Shown: piece by piece, positions 13,908 through 24,035 of the stretch
How the letters are laid out: each line of letters starts with the position of its first letter
How positions within the stretch are numbered: position 1 is the first letter of the stretch
Origin: Streptomyces sp. MMG1533
GTDB lineage: Bacteria; Actinomycetota; Actinomycetes; Streptomycetales; Streptomycetaceae
Length of the DNA stretch: 64,000 bases
Reading direction: 5' to 3'
NCBI RefSeq assembly: GCF_001279775.1
Contig: NZ_LGDG01000111.1
Coordinates: forward strand, 1 to 64,000
Translations under genes and position numbers: made by a program
The notes under the pieces: model-generated
What the model saw: only the letters and a program-made list of their open reading frames with translations
The model's database searches: none
Told to the model about the DNA's origin: nothing

Positions 13908-15880
13908 CGGAAGTGTCCGACAGGGAACCGCCGCGCCGTCGCGTGCCCGGGCCCGCACGCCCCGAGCGCTCCGCCCGCCCCGCCGGCCGGCGGCGCCCGG
14001 GTCCCGGCGCCCGGCCGGCCCGCCGCCCGGCGGCACCCCGCCCCGCCGCCCCCAAGGTGATCCGGCTGGGCAGCCCCCGCCCCAGGCTGCGCATGGTCGG
14101 CCTCGCGCTGACCCTCGTACTGATCGCCTTCGTCGTACGACTGCTCCAGGTGCAGGCCGTCGACGCGAGCACCTACGCCGCCCAGGCCGAGCAGAACAGG
14201 TACGTGGGCTACACCCTGGCCGCCGAGCGCGGCGGGATCACCGACCGCGACGGCGTGGCCCTGGCGACCAGCGTGGACGCGTACAACATCACCGCGGACC
14301 CCACGCTGTTCAACCGCGAGCAGCTGAAGATCGACGACGGGCCCGAGCAGGCGGCCGCGCTGCTCGCCCCGATCCTCGGCCAGGACCAGGACGCGATCGT
14401 CAAGAAGCTCAGGCCCGCGAACAAGAACCTCCGCTATGCCGTGCTCGCCAACCGCCAGACCCCGCAGGTCTGGAAGCAGATCAAGGACCTGAAGACCGCC
14501 CTGGCCACCAAGGCCGAGACCGACCCGAGCACGGTCAACGTCCTCGCGGGCGTCCTCGCCGTCCCCACCACCAAGCGCGTGTACCCGAACGGCGACCTCG
14601 CCGCCGGGATACTGGGCTGGGTCAACGCCGAGGGCAAGGGCGGCGGCGGCGTCGAGCAGCAGCTGAACAGCCTGCTGGCCGGCAAGGACGGCAAGATCCG
14701 CTACGCCCAGTCCGGCGGCCGCCAGGTGCCGACCGTGGGTTCCACCGAGACGCCCGCGGTGCCCGGCAGCGACGTCGAGCTCACCATCGACCGCGACATC
14801 CAGTGGGCCGCGCAGAACGCGATCAGCGACCAGGTCGAGGAGTCCAAGGCGGACCGCGGCTATGTGATCGTGCAGGACACGCAGACCGGCGAGATCCTCG
14901 CCATGGCCAACTCGCCCGGCTTCGACCCGAACGACCTGTCCACGGCCAGCTCGCTCAACATGGGCAACGCGGCACTCCAGGACGCGTACGAGCCCGGCTC
15001 CACGGCGAAGGTCATGTCGATGGCCGCCGTACTGCAGGAGAACGCCGCCACGCCCGACACCCACGTGGTCGTGCCCAACCGGCTGCACCGCGGCGACCGG
15101 CTCTTCAAGGACGACATCGACCACGCGACCTGGTACCTCACGCTCAACGGCGTGCTCGCCAAGTCCAGCAACATCGGCACCATCCTGGCCACCGGCCAGC
15201 TCGGCAAGACGCAGCCCGAGGCCAACCAGGTCCTCTACTCCTACCTGCGCAAGTTCGGCCTCGGCAGCTACACCGGGCTCGGCTTCCCCGGCGAGACGCC
15301 GGGCATCCTCGCCGCGCCCGACAAGTGGTCGACCTCGCAGCAGTACACGATTCCTTTCGGCCAGGGCGTGTCCATCAACGCGATGCAGGCGGCGTCCGTC
15401 TACTCGACCATCGCCAACGGCGGTGTACGCGTCGAACCCTCGCTCGTGCGCGGCACGAAGGGGCCCGACGGGCGCTTCACCCCGGCCGCGCAGCCAAAGG
15501 AGACAAGGGTCGTCAGCGCCAAGACGGCCAAGACCCTCGCCCGGATGCTGGAGTCCGTCGTGGACGACGTGGAGGGCACCGGCACCAAGGCGCGCATCCC
15601 CGGCTACCGGGTCGCGGGCAAGACGGGTACGGCCAACCGCGTGGATCCGGCCACCGGCAAGTACAAGGGCTACACCTCGTCGTTCGCCGGATTCGCCCCT
15701 GCCGACAAGCCGCGTATCACCGTCTACTGCGCGATCCAGAACGCCACCGAGGGGAGCTACTTCGGCGGCCAGATCTGCGGTCCCGTCTACAAGCAGGTGA
15801 TGGAGTTCGCCCTGAAGACCCTCCAGGTGCCGCCCACCGGGGCCAAGGCCGCGAAGCTTCCGGTCACCTTCAAACCCTGA
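13904..15880 (+). CDS. ftsI: Septal peptidoglycan transpeptidase FtsI (class B PBP)
   Basis: This 658-residue class B penicillin-binding protein cross-links septal peptidoglycan together with FtsW. After a basic, Pro-rich cytoplasmic tail comes one membrane helix (about 62-82) and a pedestal domain. The transpeptidase domain carries the active-site serine in GSTAK (about 366-370), SSN (about 422) and KTGTAN (about 572). The GTG start at 13904 overlaps the ftsL stop, and a second GTG three codons later is possible. In Streptomyces this protein is needed for sporulation septa rather than viability. Confidence 0.95.
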   Translation: MTEVSDREPPRRRVPGPARPERSARPAGRRRPGPGARPARRPAAPRPAAPKVIRLGSPRPRLRMVGLALTLVLIAFVVRLLQVQAVDASTYAAQAEQNRYVGYTLAAERGGITDRDGVALATSVDAYNITADPTLFNREQLKIDDGPEQAAALLAPILGQDQDAIVKKLRPANKNLRYAVLANRQTPQVWKQIKDLKTALATKAETDPSTVNVLAGVLAVPTTKRVYPNGDLAAGILGWVNAEGKGGGGVEQQLNSLLAGKDGKIRYAQSGGRQVPTVGSTETPAVPGSDVELTIDRDIQWAAQNAISDQVEESKADRGYVIVQDTQTGEILAMANSPGFDPNDLSTASSLNMGNAALQDAYEPGSTAKVMSMAAVLQENAATPDTHVVVPNRLHRGDRLFKDDIDHATWYLTLNGVLAKSSNIGTILATGQLGKTQPEANQVLYSYLRKFGLGSYTGLGFPGETPGILAAPDKWSTSQQYTIPFGQGVSINAMQAASVYSTIANGGVRVEPSLVRGTKGPDGRFTPAAQPKETRVVSAKTAKTLARMLESVVDDVEGTGTKARIPGYRVAGKTGTANRVDPATGKYKGYTSSFAGFAPADKPRITVYCAIQNATEGSYFGGQICGPVYKQVMEFALKTLQVPPTGAKAAKLPVTFKP

Positions 15881-16053
15881 GCAGCTCTGTTCAGCACGGA
15901 CCCCCCAGGAACCAGCTCGTGACAACGATCACCCCCGATTCCGGCAACCAGGGCGGCCCCCGCCCCTCACTTCGCCCCGAGGCGGGTGGGCCCGGTACGC
16001 TCACCGCCGTGCCACACGCTGATCAGTCCCAAACCACCCAGAAGGGTGCACCC

Positions 16054-17574
16054 GTGACATATCCCGGGCCGCCCAGGCCGGTCCAGGTCTCCGCCACACC
16101 CCTCGCGGAGCTCGCCGGTCAGCTGGGTGCCGAACAGCCGGAAGGCGCCGCCGAGGTCACGGGCATCACCCACGACTCTCGCGCCGTCCGCCCCGGCGAC
16201 CTGTACGCCGCACTCCCGGGCGCCCGCCTGCACGGCGCCGACTTCGTCACCCAGGCCGCAGGCCTCGGCGCGGTCGCCGTGCTGACCGATCCGACGGGCG
16301 CCGAGCGCGCCGCGGCGACCGGGCTTCCGGTTCTGGTCGTCGACGCCCCGCGCGCGCGGATGGGCGAGCTGGCGGCCACGATCTACGGCCATCCGGGCCG
16401 CGACCTGCTCCAGATCGGCATCACCGGCACCTCCGGCAAGACCACCACCGCCTATCTCGTCGAGGGCGGCCTGAAGACGGCCAGGTCCACCGGCCTGATC
16501 GGCACGGTGGAGATGCGCATCGGCGAGGAGCGCATCAAGTCCGAGCGCACCACCCCCGAAGCCACCGACCTCCAGGCCCTGTTCGCCGTCATGCGCGAGC
16601 GCGGCGTGGAGGCGGTCGCCATGGAGGTCTCCAGCCACGCGCTGGTCCTCGGCCGGGTCGACGGCTGCGTCTTCGACATCGGCGTCTTCACCAACCTCAG
16701 CCCGGAACACATGGAGTTCCACTCCGACATGGAGGACTACTTCCGGGCCAAGGCACAGCTCTTCACGCCGCAACGCAGCAGGCTCGGTGTCGTCAACTTC
16801 GACGACGAGTACGGGCGCAGGCTGGCCAAGGAGGCCACCGTCCCGGTCGTCACCTTCTCCGCCGAGGGCCATCCGGACGCCGACTGGCGTGCCGAGGGCG
16901 TCCAAGTCGGGCCCATGGACTCGACGTTCACGGTGATCGGCCCCAAGGGGGAGCGGATCACGGCCGGGTCGCCGCTCGCCGGGGCCTTCAACGTGGCGAA
17001 CACCCTCGCCGCGATCGTCGCCCTCGCCGCCGCAGGGCTCGACCCGCAGTCGGCCGCCGACGGCATCGCCGCCGTACCGGGCGTGCCGGGCCGGCTGGAG
17101 CGGGTGGACGCGGGACAGCCGTACCTCGCGGTCGTCGACTACGCCCACAAGACGGACGCCGTCGAATCGGTCCTGCGTGCGCTGCGCAAGGTCACCGAGG
17201 GCCGGCTGCACGTCGTGCTCGGCTGCGGCGGCGACCGTGACAAGACCAAGCGCGGGCCGATGGGCGCCGCCGCCGCCCGGCTCGCCGACACGGCCGTACT
17301 GACCTCCGACAACCCCCGCTCCGAGGACCCGCTCGCGATCCTCGCAACCATGCTCGAGGGCGCGGCGTCCGTACCGGCACACGAGCGCGGCGAGGTCCAG
17401 GTCTTCGAGGACCGGGCCGCCGCGATCGCCGCCGCCGTCTCCCGCGCACGGCCCGGCGACACGGTGCTGGTCGCGGGCAAGGGCCACGAGCAGGGCCAGG
17501 ACATCGCCGGGGTGGTACGTCCCTTCGACGACCGCCAGGTGCTTCGCGAAGCTATCCAGAAGACTCAGGGATGA
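16054..17574 (+). CDS. murE: UDP-MurNAc-tripeptide ligase MurE (diaminopimelate-adding)
   Basis: This ligase of about 506 residues adds diaminopimelate to UDP-MurNAc-L-Ala-D-Glu using ATP. The P-loop ITGTSGKTTTAYL is at about 123-135. DNPRSEDP near 419 is the motif that marks diaminopimelate rather than lysine specificity; Streptomyces uses the LL isomer. GTG 16054 follows GAAGGG by seven bases. GTG 15919 (with AGGA) and GTG 16008, which sits seven bases after a TACGCT -10-like hexamer and could be leaderless, would add 45 or 15 low-complexity residues. murF starts four bases after the stop. Confidence 0.94.
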   Translation: MTYPGPPRPVQVSATPLAELAGQLGAEQPEGAAEVTGITHDSRAVRPGDLYAALPGARLHGADFVTQAAGLGAVAVLTDPTGAERAAATGLPVLVVDAPRARMGELAATIYGHPGRDLLQIGITGTSGKTTTAYLVEGGLKTARSTGLIGTVEMRIGEERIKSERTTPEATDLQALFAVMRERGVEAVAMEVSSHALVLGRVDGCVFDIGVFTNLSPEHMEFHSDMEDYFRAKAQLFTPQRSRLGVVNFDDEYGRRLAKEATVPVVTFSAEGHPDADWRAEGVQVGPMDSTFTVIGPKGERITAGSPLAGAFNVANTLAAIVALAAAGLDPQSAADGIAAVPGVPGRLERVDAGQPYLAVVDYAHKTDAVESVLRALRKVTEGRLHVVLGCGGDRDKTKRGPMGAAAARLADTAVLTSDNPRSEDPLAILATMLEGAASVPAHERGEVQVFEDRAAAIAAAVSRARPGDTVLVAGKGHEQGQDIAGVVRPFDDRQVLREAIQKTQG

Positions 17575-17578
17575 ACTT

Positions 17579-18985
17579 GTGATCGCCCTCTCTCTCGCCG
17601 AGATCGCCTCAGTCGTCGGCGGGCAGACGCACGACATACCGGATCCGTCCGTCCAGGTCACCGGACCGGTCGTCCGGGACTCCCGCGAGGCCGGGCCAGG
17701 CACCCTCTTCGTCGCCTTCGTCGGTGAGCGTGTGGACGGCCACGACTTCGCACAGGCGGTCGTGGAAGCGGGCGCCGTCGCCGTACTGGCGTCGCGCCCC
17801 GTCGGCGTGCCCGCGATCGTCGTGGCGGACGTCCAGACGGCTCTCGGCGCCCTCGCGCGACATGTCGTACGACGGCTCGGCGCGACCCTCGTCGCCCTCA
17901 CCGGCTCCGCCGGCAAGACCAGCACCAAGGACCTGATCGCCCAGGTACTCCAGCACAAGGCGCCGACGGTGTTCACGCCCGGCTCGCTGAACAACGAGAT
18001 CGGGCTGCCGCTGACCGCGCTCAGCGCCACCGAGGAAACCCGGTTCCTGGTCCTGGAGATGGGCGCCCGCGGCATCGGCCACATCCGCTACCTGGCCGAT
18101 CTGACCCCGCCGAAGATCGGCCTCGTGCTCAACGTCGGGACCGCCCACATCGGCGAGTTCGGCGGCCGGGAGCAGATCGCGCAGGCCAAGGGCGAGCTCG
18201 TCGAGAGCCTGCCGGAGGACGGCACCGCGGTCCTCAACGCCGACGATCCCCTCGTACGGGCCATGACATCCCGTACGAAGGCGAAGGTGATCCTTTTCGG
18301 AGAGTCCGGCGAAGCGGACGTACGCGCCGAGAACGTGAGACTCACGGACAGCGGACAGCCCGCCTTCCTGCTTCACACACCCTCCGGTGCAAGCGAAGTG
18401 ACCATGCGCCTGTACGGTGAGCACCACGTGTCGAACGCGCTCGCCGCGGCCGCCGTCGCCCACGAACTGGGCATGTCCGCGGAAGAGATCGCCACCGCGC
18501 TCTCCGAGGCGGGCTCCCTCTCCCGCTGGCGTATGGAGGTCACCGAGCGCCCGGACGGCGTGACGGTCGTCAACGACGCCTACAACGCGAACCCCGAGTC
18601 CATGCGAGCCGCCCTGCGCGCGCTCGCGGCCATGGGCAAGGGGCGGCGGACCTGGGCGGTGCTCGGCAAGATGGCCGAGCTCGGGGACGAGGCGCTCGCC
18701 GAGCACGACGCGGTCGGACGGCTCGCCGTCCGGCTCAATGTCGGCAAGCTCGTCGCGGTCGGGGGCAGGGAAGCGTCCTGGCTGCAACTGGGCGCATATA
18801 ACGAGGGTTCGTGGGGTGAGGAGTCGGTGCACGTGTCCGACGCACAGGCGGCGATCGACCTGTTGCGCAGCAAGTTGCGCCCGGGAGACGTCGTACTCGT
18901 GAAGGCGTCCCGTTCGGTCGGCCTGGAGAGCATCGCCGCGGCGCTGCTCGCAACCGGCGCCGAGGGTGAGGTTGCCGCCCGATGA
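17579..18985 (+). CDS. murF: UDP-MurNAc-pentapeptide synthase MurF
   Basis: This 468-residue ATP-dependent ligase adds D-Ala-D-Ala to UDP-MurNAc-tripeptide, completing the soluble precursor. The Mur ligase P-loop [15 protein letters not shown] is at about 107-121, [10 protein letters not shown] near 160 and [15 protein letters not shown] near 325, all family signatures. Length is typical. Translation starts at GTG 17579 shortly after the murE stop. Its stop codon is overlapped by the mraY start, so murE, murF and mraY are probably co-translated. Confidence 0.95.
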   Translation: MIALSLAEIASVVGGQTHDIPDPSVQVTGPVVRDSREAGPGTLFVAFVGERVDGHDFAQAVVEAGAVAVLASRPVGVPAIVVADVQTALGALARHVVRRLGATLVALTGSAGKTSTKDLIAQVLQHKAPTVFTPGSLNNEIGLPLTALSATEETRFLVLEMGARGIGHIRYLADLTPPKIGLVLNVGTAHIGEFGGREQIAQAKGELVESLPEDGTAVLNADDPLVRAMTSRTKAKVILFGESGEADVRAENVRLTDSGQPAFLLHTPSGASEVTMRLYGEHHVSNALAAAAVAHELGMSAEEIATALSEAGSLSRWRMEVTERPDGVTVVNDAYNANPESMRAALRALAAMGKGRRTWAVLGKMAELGDEALAEHDAVGRLAVRLNVGKLVAVGGREASWLQLGAYNEGSWGEESVHVSDAQAAIDLLRSKLRPGDVVLVKASRSVGLESIAAALLATGAEGEVAAR

Positions 18986-20055
18986 TGAAGCAGATCCTGT
19001 TCGCAGGAGTCATTGGCCTCTTCCTGACCCTGGTCGGCACCCCGCTGCTGATCAAGCTGCTCGCCCGCAAGGGCTACGGCCAGTACATCCGCGACGACGG
19101 CCCGCGCACGCACGGCAGCAAGCGCGGAACGCCGACCATGGGCGGTATCGCCTTCATCTTCGCGACGGTCGCCGCGTACTTCCTGTCGAAGGTCATCACC
19201 GGCTACACCCCGACCTACTCCGGCCTGTTGGTGCTCGGCCTGATGGTCGGCATGGGCCTGGTCGGCTTCCTCGACGACTACATCAAGATCGTCAAGCGGC
19301 GTTCGCTGGGCCTCAGGGCCAAGGCGAAGATGGCCGGCCAGCTGATCGTCGGCATCAGCTTCGCGGTGCTCTCGCTGCAGTTCTCCGATGCCCGCGGCAA
19401 CACCCCGGCCTCCACCAAGCTGTCGTTCATCACGGACTTCGGCTGGACGATCGGCCCGGTGCTGTTCGTCGTCTGGGCGCTGTTCATGATCCTCGCGATG
19501 TCGAACGGCGTGAACCTGACGGACGGTCTGGACGGCCTCGCCACCGGTGCCTCCGTCCTCGTCTTCGGCGCCTACACCTTCATCGGTGTCTGGCAGTTCC
19601 AGGAGTCCTGCGCCAACGGCGAGAGCCTGACCAACCCGGGCGCCTGCTACGAGGTGCGCGACCCGCTCGACCTCGCGGTCATCGCCTCCGCACTGATGGG
19701 CGCCTGCCTCGGCTTCCTGTGGTGGAACACCTCGCCCGCCAAGATCTTCATGGGTGACACCGGTTCGCTCGCGCTCGGCGGTGTGCTCGCCGGTCTCGCG
19801 ATCTGCTCGCGCACCGAGCTGCTGATCGCGCTCCTCGGCGGCCTGTTCGTCCTCATCACCATGTCGGTCGTCATCCAGGTCGGCTCCTTCCGCCTGACCG
19901 GGAAGCGCGTCTTCCGAATGGCGCCACTCCAGCACCACTTCGAGCTCAAGGGGTGGTCGGAAGTCCTTGTGGTGGTCCGCTTCTGGATCATCCAGGGCAT
20001 CTGCGTGATCGTCGGCCTGGGTCTCTTCTACGCGGGATGGGCGGCGGACAAGTGA
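18982..20055 (+). CDS. mraY: Phospho-MurNAc-pentapeptide translocase MraY
   Basis: This 357-residue polytopic enzyme transfers phospho-MurNAc-pentapeptide to undecaprenyl phosphate, giving lipid I at the inner leaflet. About ten membrane helices are visible. Catalytic and Mg-binding motifs include GFLDDYIK (near 95), [10 protein letters not shown] (near 175) and [10 protein letters not shown] (near 258). The ATG at 18982 overlaps the murF stop, and a second ATG follows at once. The end overlaps murD as GTGA. Confidence 0.96.
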   Translation: MMKQILFAGVIGLFLTLVGTPLLIKLLARKGYGQYIRDDGPRTHGSKRGTPTMGGIAFIFATVAAYFLSKVITGYTPTYSGLLVLGLMVGMGLVGFLDDYIKIVKRRSLGLRAKAKMAGQLIVGISFAVLSLQFSDARGNTPASTKLSFITDFGWTIGPVLFVVWALFMILAMSNGVNLTDGLDGLATGASVLVFGAYTFIGVWQFQESCANGESLTNPGACYEVRDPLDLAVIASALMGACLGFLWWNTSPAKIFMGDTGSLALGGVLAGLAICSRTELLIALLGGLFVLITMSVVIQVGSFRLTGKRVFRMAPLQHHFELKGWSEVLVVVRFWIIQGICVIVGLGLFYAGWAADK

Positions 20056-21455
20056 CCGACTGGCAGGGCAAGCGCGTCACCGTCGCCGGGCTCGGCGTCT
20101 CGGGCATCCCGGCGGCCAAGGTGCTGCACGAACGCGGCGCTCTCGTCACGGTCGTCAACGACGGCGACGACGAGCGGGCCCGTGCCCAGGCGGCCGAACT
20201 GGAGGCGCTGGGCATCACCGTGCGCCTCGGTGACGGCGCGACCCTGCCGGAGGGCACCGAGCTCATCGTCACGGCCCCCGGCTGGAAGCCGGACAAGCCG
20301 CTGTTCGCGGCGGCACGCGTTGCCGGCGTGCCGGTCTGGGGCGACGTCGAGCTCGCCTGGCGGCTGCGCGGACCCGATGCCGCGCCCTGGCTCGCGGTCA
20401 CCGGCACCAACGGCAAGACCACGACCGTCCAGATGCTCGCCTCCATCCTGAAGGCGGCGGGCCTGCGCACGGCCGCCGTCGGCAACATCGGCGTCTCACT
20501 CCTCGACGCGGTCCTCGGCGAGGAGCAGTACGACGTCCTCGCGGTGGAACTGTCGAGCTACCAGCTCCACTGGGCGCCCTCGCTGCGCGCCCACTCCGCC
20601 GTCGTGCTGAACCTGGCGCCCGACCACCTCGACTGGCACGGCTCCATGGCGGCGTACGCCGCCGACAAGGGCCGTATCTACGAGGGCAATCGGGTCGCCT
20701 GCGTCTACAACGTCGCCGACAAGGCCACCGAGGACCTGGTGCGCGAGGCGGACGTCGAGGAGGGGTGCCGGGCGATCGGCTTCACCCTCGGCGCGCCGGC
20801 GCCCTCCCAACTCGGCGTGGTGGACGGCATCCTGGTCGACCGCGCCTTCGTGGAGGACCGGCACAAGAACGCCCAGGAGCTCGCCGAGGTCTCCGACGTC
20901 AACCCGCCCGCCCCGCACAACATCGCCAACGCCCTTGCGGCGGCCGCCCTCGCGCGTGCCTTCGGGGTGCCGGCGGCAGCCGTACGGGACGGGCTGAGGG
21001 CCTTCACGCCGGACGCCCACCGCATCGCGCACGTGGCCGACATCGACTCGGTCGCCTACATCGACGACTCCAAGGCGACCAACACCCACGCGGCGGAAGC
21101 CTCCTTGGCCGCGTACGAGTCGATCGTGTGGATCGCGGGCGGCCTCGCGAAGGGCGCGGCCTTCGACGAGCTGGTGACGGGGGCGGCCAAGCGGCTGCGC
21201 GGGGTCGTTCTCATCGGCGCGGACCGTGCGCTGATCCGCGAAGCCCTCACGCGACACGCCCCGGAAGTACCCGTCGTCGACCTCGACCGGACCGACACTG
21301 GGGCGATGCTCCAGGCAGTCCAGGAAGCGAAACGGCTCGCTGTCTCAGGCGACACGGTCCTGCTGGCCCCGGCCTGTGCCTCCATGGACATGTTCACCAA
21401 CTACAACAAGCGCGGTGACGCGTTCGCGGAGGCGGTTCGCGAACTCGGCGCCTGA
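20052..21455 (+). CDS. murD: UDP-MurNAc-L-Ala:D-glutamate ligase MurD
   Basis: This 467-residue cytoplasmic ligase adds D-glutamate to UDP-MurNAc-L-Ala. A Rossmann-type N-terminus ([17 protein letters not shown]) binds UDP, the P-loop [15 protein letters not shown] lies near 115-130, and [12 protein letters not shown] is a MurD motif. GTG 20052 overlaps the mraY stop and follows a purine-rich GGCGGA. The order of the cluster does not follow the order of the reactions. An 85-bp gap separates it from ftsW. Confidence 0.95.
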   Translation: MTDWQGKRVTVAGLGVSGIPAAKVLHERGALVTVVNDGDDERARAQAAELEALGITVRLGDGATLPEGTELIVTAPGWKPDKPLFAAARVAGVPVWGDVELAWRLRGPDAAPWLAVTGTNGKTTTVQMLASILKAAGLRTAAVGNIGVSLLDAVLGEEQYDVLAVELSSYQLHWAPSLRAHSAVVLNLAPDHLDWHGSMAAYAADKGRIYEGNRVACVYNVADKATEDLVREADVEEGCRAIGFTLGAPAPSQLGVVDGILVDRAFVEDRHKNAQELAEVSDVNPPAPHNIANALAAAALARAFGVPAAAVRDGLRAFTPDAHRIAHVADIDSVAYIDDSKATNTHAAEASLAAYESIVWIAGGLAKGAAFDELVTGAAKRLRGVVLIGADRALIREALTRHAPEVPVVDLDRTDTGAMLQAVQEAKRLAVSGDTVLLAPACASMDMFTNYNKRGDAFAEAVRELGA

Positions 21456-21540
21456 CCCGGCCGCCTGCCGGGCGGACCTTGGGAGGGACGCGTGGGACCG
21501 TCAAGGCCGACGTACAGCGCGATGTATTGCGGAGACAGCG

Positions 21541-22896
21541 ATGCCCGGTAGCCGTACCGGCCGGCCGCCCGCGCAACGGCGGGCCGTCAGGCCCGCCGCC
21601 CCCCGGGCCCCGCGGGAGAACCCGTTCCTCAGCCTGTACCTGCGCGCCCGCCGCGCCTGGGACCGGCCGCTGACCGCGTACTACCTGATCCTCGGCGGCA
21701 GCCTGCTGATCACCGTGCTCGGACTGGTGATGGTCTACTCGGCCTCCCAGATCACCGCCCTGCAGATGTCCCTGCCGGGCTCGTACTTCTTCCGCAAGCA
21801 GCTCCTCGCGGCCGTCATCGGCGGGGTACTGCTGCTGGTCGCCTCCCGGATGCCGGTGAAGCTGCACCGGGCGCTCGCCTACCCGATCCTCGCGGGCGCC
21901 GTCTTCCTGATGACCCTGGTACAGATCCCGGGGATAGGGATGTCGGTCAACGGCAACCAGAACTGGATCTCCCTCGGCGGCTCCTTCCAGATCCAGCCCA
22001 GCGAGTTCGGCAAGCTCGCACTCGTGCTGTGGGGCGCCGACCTGCTCGCCCGCAAGCAGGACAAGAAGCTGCTGACCCAGTGGAAGCACATGCTGGTGCC
22101 GCTCGTGCCGGCCGCCTTCATGCTGCTCGGGCTGATCATGCTCGGCGGCGACATGGGTACGGCGATCATCCTGACGGCGATCCTGTTCGGCCTGCTGTGG
22201 CTTGCGGGCGCGCCGACCCGGCTGTTCGTCGGGGTGCTGTCGATCGCCGCCACGCTCGGTGTGATCCTCATCAAGACCAGCCCCAACCGCATGGCCCGGC
22301 TCCAGTGCATCGGCGCCACCGAGCCGAAGGCCGGAGTGGCCGACTGCTGGCAGGCCGTGCACGGCATCTATGCGCTCGCCTCCGGCGGACTCTTCGGTTC
22401 CGGGCTCGGTGCGAGTGTGGAAAAATGGGGCCAACTCCCGGAAGCGCACACGGACTTCATCTTCGCCGTGACCGGTGAGGAACTGGGCCTGGCGGGGACG
22501 CTGTCCGTGCTCGCCCTCTTCGCGGCTCTAGGCTATGCGGGTATCCGCGTGGCCGGACGCACGGAGGACCCCTTCGTGAGGTATGCCGCGGGAGGTGTGA
22601 CCACCTGGATCACCGCACAGGCGGTGATCAACATGGGTGCGGTGCTCGGTCTGCTGCCGATCGCCGGTGTCCCCCTCCCGCTGTTCTCGTACGGGGGATC
22701 CGCCCTGCTGCCGACCATGTTCGCCATCGGGTTGCTGATCGCCTTCGCGCGTGACGATCCCGCTGCGCGGATGGCGCTTTCGATGCGGCAACCCCGCTTT
22801 GGTAGAAAGCGGGCGGGAGGCCCTGTGCGGGGGCCTCGGAGATGGAACACGATGAGACGGCGTGCCTCGATGGCGCGCTCGTCCGGAGAGCGGTGA
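21541..22896 (+). CDS. ftsW: Septal peptidoglycan glycosyltransferase FtsW (SEDS)
   Basis: This 451-residue SEDS-family protein polymerises glycan strands at the septum together with FtsI. About ten membrane helices are seen, with family motifs VYSASQ, QPSEFGKLALVLW (near 150), GLGASVEKWGQLPEAHTDFI and PLPLFSYGGSALL. The 45-residue N-terminal tail and the last 45 residues are basic and cytoplasmic. The ATG at 21541 has GGAGA six bases upstream. The DNA encoding its C-terminal tail folds into two hairpins shortly before murG. Confidence 0.95.
   Translation: MPGSRTGRPPAQRRAVRPAAPRAPRENPFLSLYLRARRAWDRPLTAYYLILGGSLLITVLGLVMVYSASQITALQMSLPGSYFFRKQLLAAVIGGVLLLVASRMPVKLHRALAYPILAGAVFLMTLVQIPGIGMSVNGNQNWISLGGSFQIQPSEFGKLALVLWGADLLARKQDKKLLTQWKHMLVPLVPAAFMLLGLIMLGGDMGTAIILTAILFGLLWLAGAPTRLFVGVLSIAATLGVILIKTSPNRMARLQCIGATEPKAGVADCWQAVHGIYALASGGLFGSGLGASVEKWGQLPEAHTDFIFAVTGEELGLAGTLSVLALFAALGYAGIRVAGRTEDPFVRYAAGGVTTWITAQAVINMGAVLGLLPIAGVPLPLFSYGGSALLPTMFAIGLLIAFARDDPAARMALSMRQPRFGRKRAGGPVRGPRRWNTMRRRASMARSSGER
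22793..22837 (+). other. Two tandem hairpins inside the 3' end of ftsW
   Basis: CCCGCTTT (22793-22800) pairs with AAAGCGGG (22806-22813) around a five-base loop. GAGGCCC (22817-22823) pairs with GGGCCTC (22831-22837) around seven bases. Both lie in ftsW coding sequence, 66-110 bp before the murG start. They may modulate read-through or mRNA stability between ftsW and murG, or may be chance in GC-rich coding DNA. Confidence 0.4.
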
Positions 22897-22902
22897 ATTT
22901 CG

Positions 22903-24000
22903 GTGCATGTCGTACTCGCCGGTGGGGGGACCGCCGGCCACATCGAGCCAGCGCTCGCCCTCGCGGACGCCCTGCGCAGGCAGGACCCGACCGTGGGAAT
23001 CACGGCCCTGGGCACGGAGCGCGGCCTGGAGACCCGGCTCGTACCGGAGCGGGGCTACGATCTCGCGCTGATCCCCGCGGTACCGCTGCCACGCAAGCCC
23101 ACCCCCGAGCTGATCACCGTCCCGGGCCGGCTGCGCGGCACGATCAAGGCCGCCGAGCAGATCCTGGAGCGCACCAAGGCGGACTGCGTCGTCGGCTTCG
23201 GCGGCTACGTGGCGCTGCCCGGCTACCTCGCCGCGAAGCGCCTGGGCGTGCCCATCGTGATCCACGAGGCCAACGCCCGTCCCGGCCTCGCCAACAAGAT
23301 CGGCTCGCGGTACGCGGCCAAGGTCGCCGTCTCCACCCCGGACAGCAAGCTGCGTGACGCCCGCTACATCGGCATCCCGCTGCGCCGCTCGATCGCCACC
23401 CTCGACCGGGCGGCCATGCGCCCCGAGGCCCGCGCCGCCTTCGGACTCGACCCGAACCTGCCGACGCTGCTGGTGTCCGGCGGTTCGCAGGGTGCGCGCC
23501 GGCTCAACGAGGTGGTCCAGCAGGTCGCGCCGTACCTCCAGCAGGCCGGGATCCAGATCCTGCACGCGGTCGGCCCCAAGAACGAACTGCCGCAGGTACA
23601 GCAGATGCCGGGGATGCCCCCGTACATCCCGGTACCGTACGTGGACCGGATGGACCTCGCGTACGCCGCGGCCGACATGATGCTCTGCCGCGCGGGCGCG
23701 ATGACCGTCGCCGAACTCTCCGCCGTCGGACTCCCTGCCGCCTACGTCCCGCTGCCCATCGGCAACGGCGAACAGCGGCTGAACGCCCAGCCGGTGGTCA
23801 AGGCCGGCGGCGGACTCCTGGTCGACGACGCGGACCTGACGCCCGAGTGGGTGCAGCAGAACGTCCTGCCCGTGCTCGCCGACCCGCACCGGCTGTACCA
23901 GATGTCCCGCTCCGCCAGTGAGTTCGGCCGCCGGGACGCCGACGACCTGCTCGTCGGCATGGTGTACGAGGCGATCGCCGCCAGCCGTGCACACCGATAG
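22903..24000 (+). CDS. murG: Lipid II synthase MurG (GlcNAc transferase)
   Basis: This 365-residue peripheral membrane glycosyltransferase adds GlcNAc to lipid I, forming lipid II. The N-terminal LAGGGTAGHIEPALALA (5-21) is the MurG glycine-rich loop. The donor-site stretch LVSGGSQGARRLNEVV and CRAGAMTVAELSAVGLPA are diagnostic. GTG 22903 lies six bases after the ftsW stop, with GGAG upstream inside ftsW. Length is normal for the family. Confidence 0.95.
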   Translation: MHVVLAGGGTAGHIEPALALADALRRQDPTVGITALGTERGLETRLVPERGYDLALIPAVPLPRKPTPELITVPGRLRGTIKAAEQILERTKADCVVGFGGYVALPGYLAAKRLGVPIVIHEANARPGLANKIGSRYAAKVAVSTPDSKLRDARYIGIPLRRSIATLDRAAMRPEARAAFGLDPNLPTLLVSGGSQGARRLNEVVQQVAPYLQQAGIQILHAVGPKNELPQVQQMPGMPPYIPVPYVDRMDLAYAAADMMLCRAGAMTVAELSAVGLPAAYVPLPIGNGEQRLNAQPVVKAGGGLLVDDADLTPEWVQQNVLPVLADPHRLYQMSRSASEFGRRDADDLLVGMVYEAIAASRAHR

Positions 24001-24035
24001 GGACCGTATTTCCGTGTAGGCGAAGGGCAGGGAGC

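Noticed and set aside
14803..17574. A continuous plus-strand frame from inside ftsI through murE, as if a fusion protein.
   Set aside because: The part before 15880 is the wrong frame of ftsI with Arg/His-rich nonsense composition. MurE begins only after the ftsI stop.
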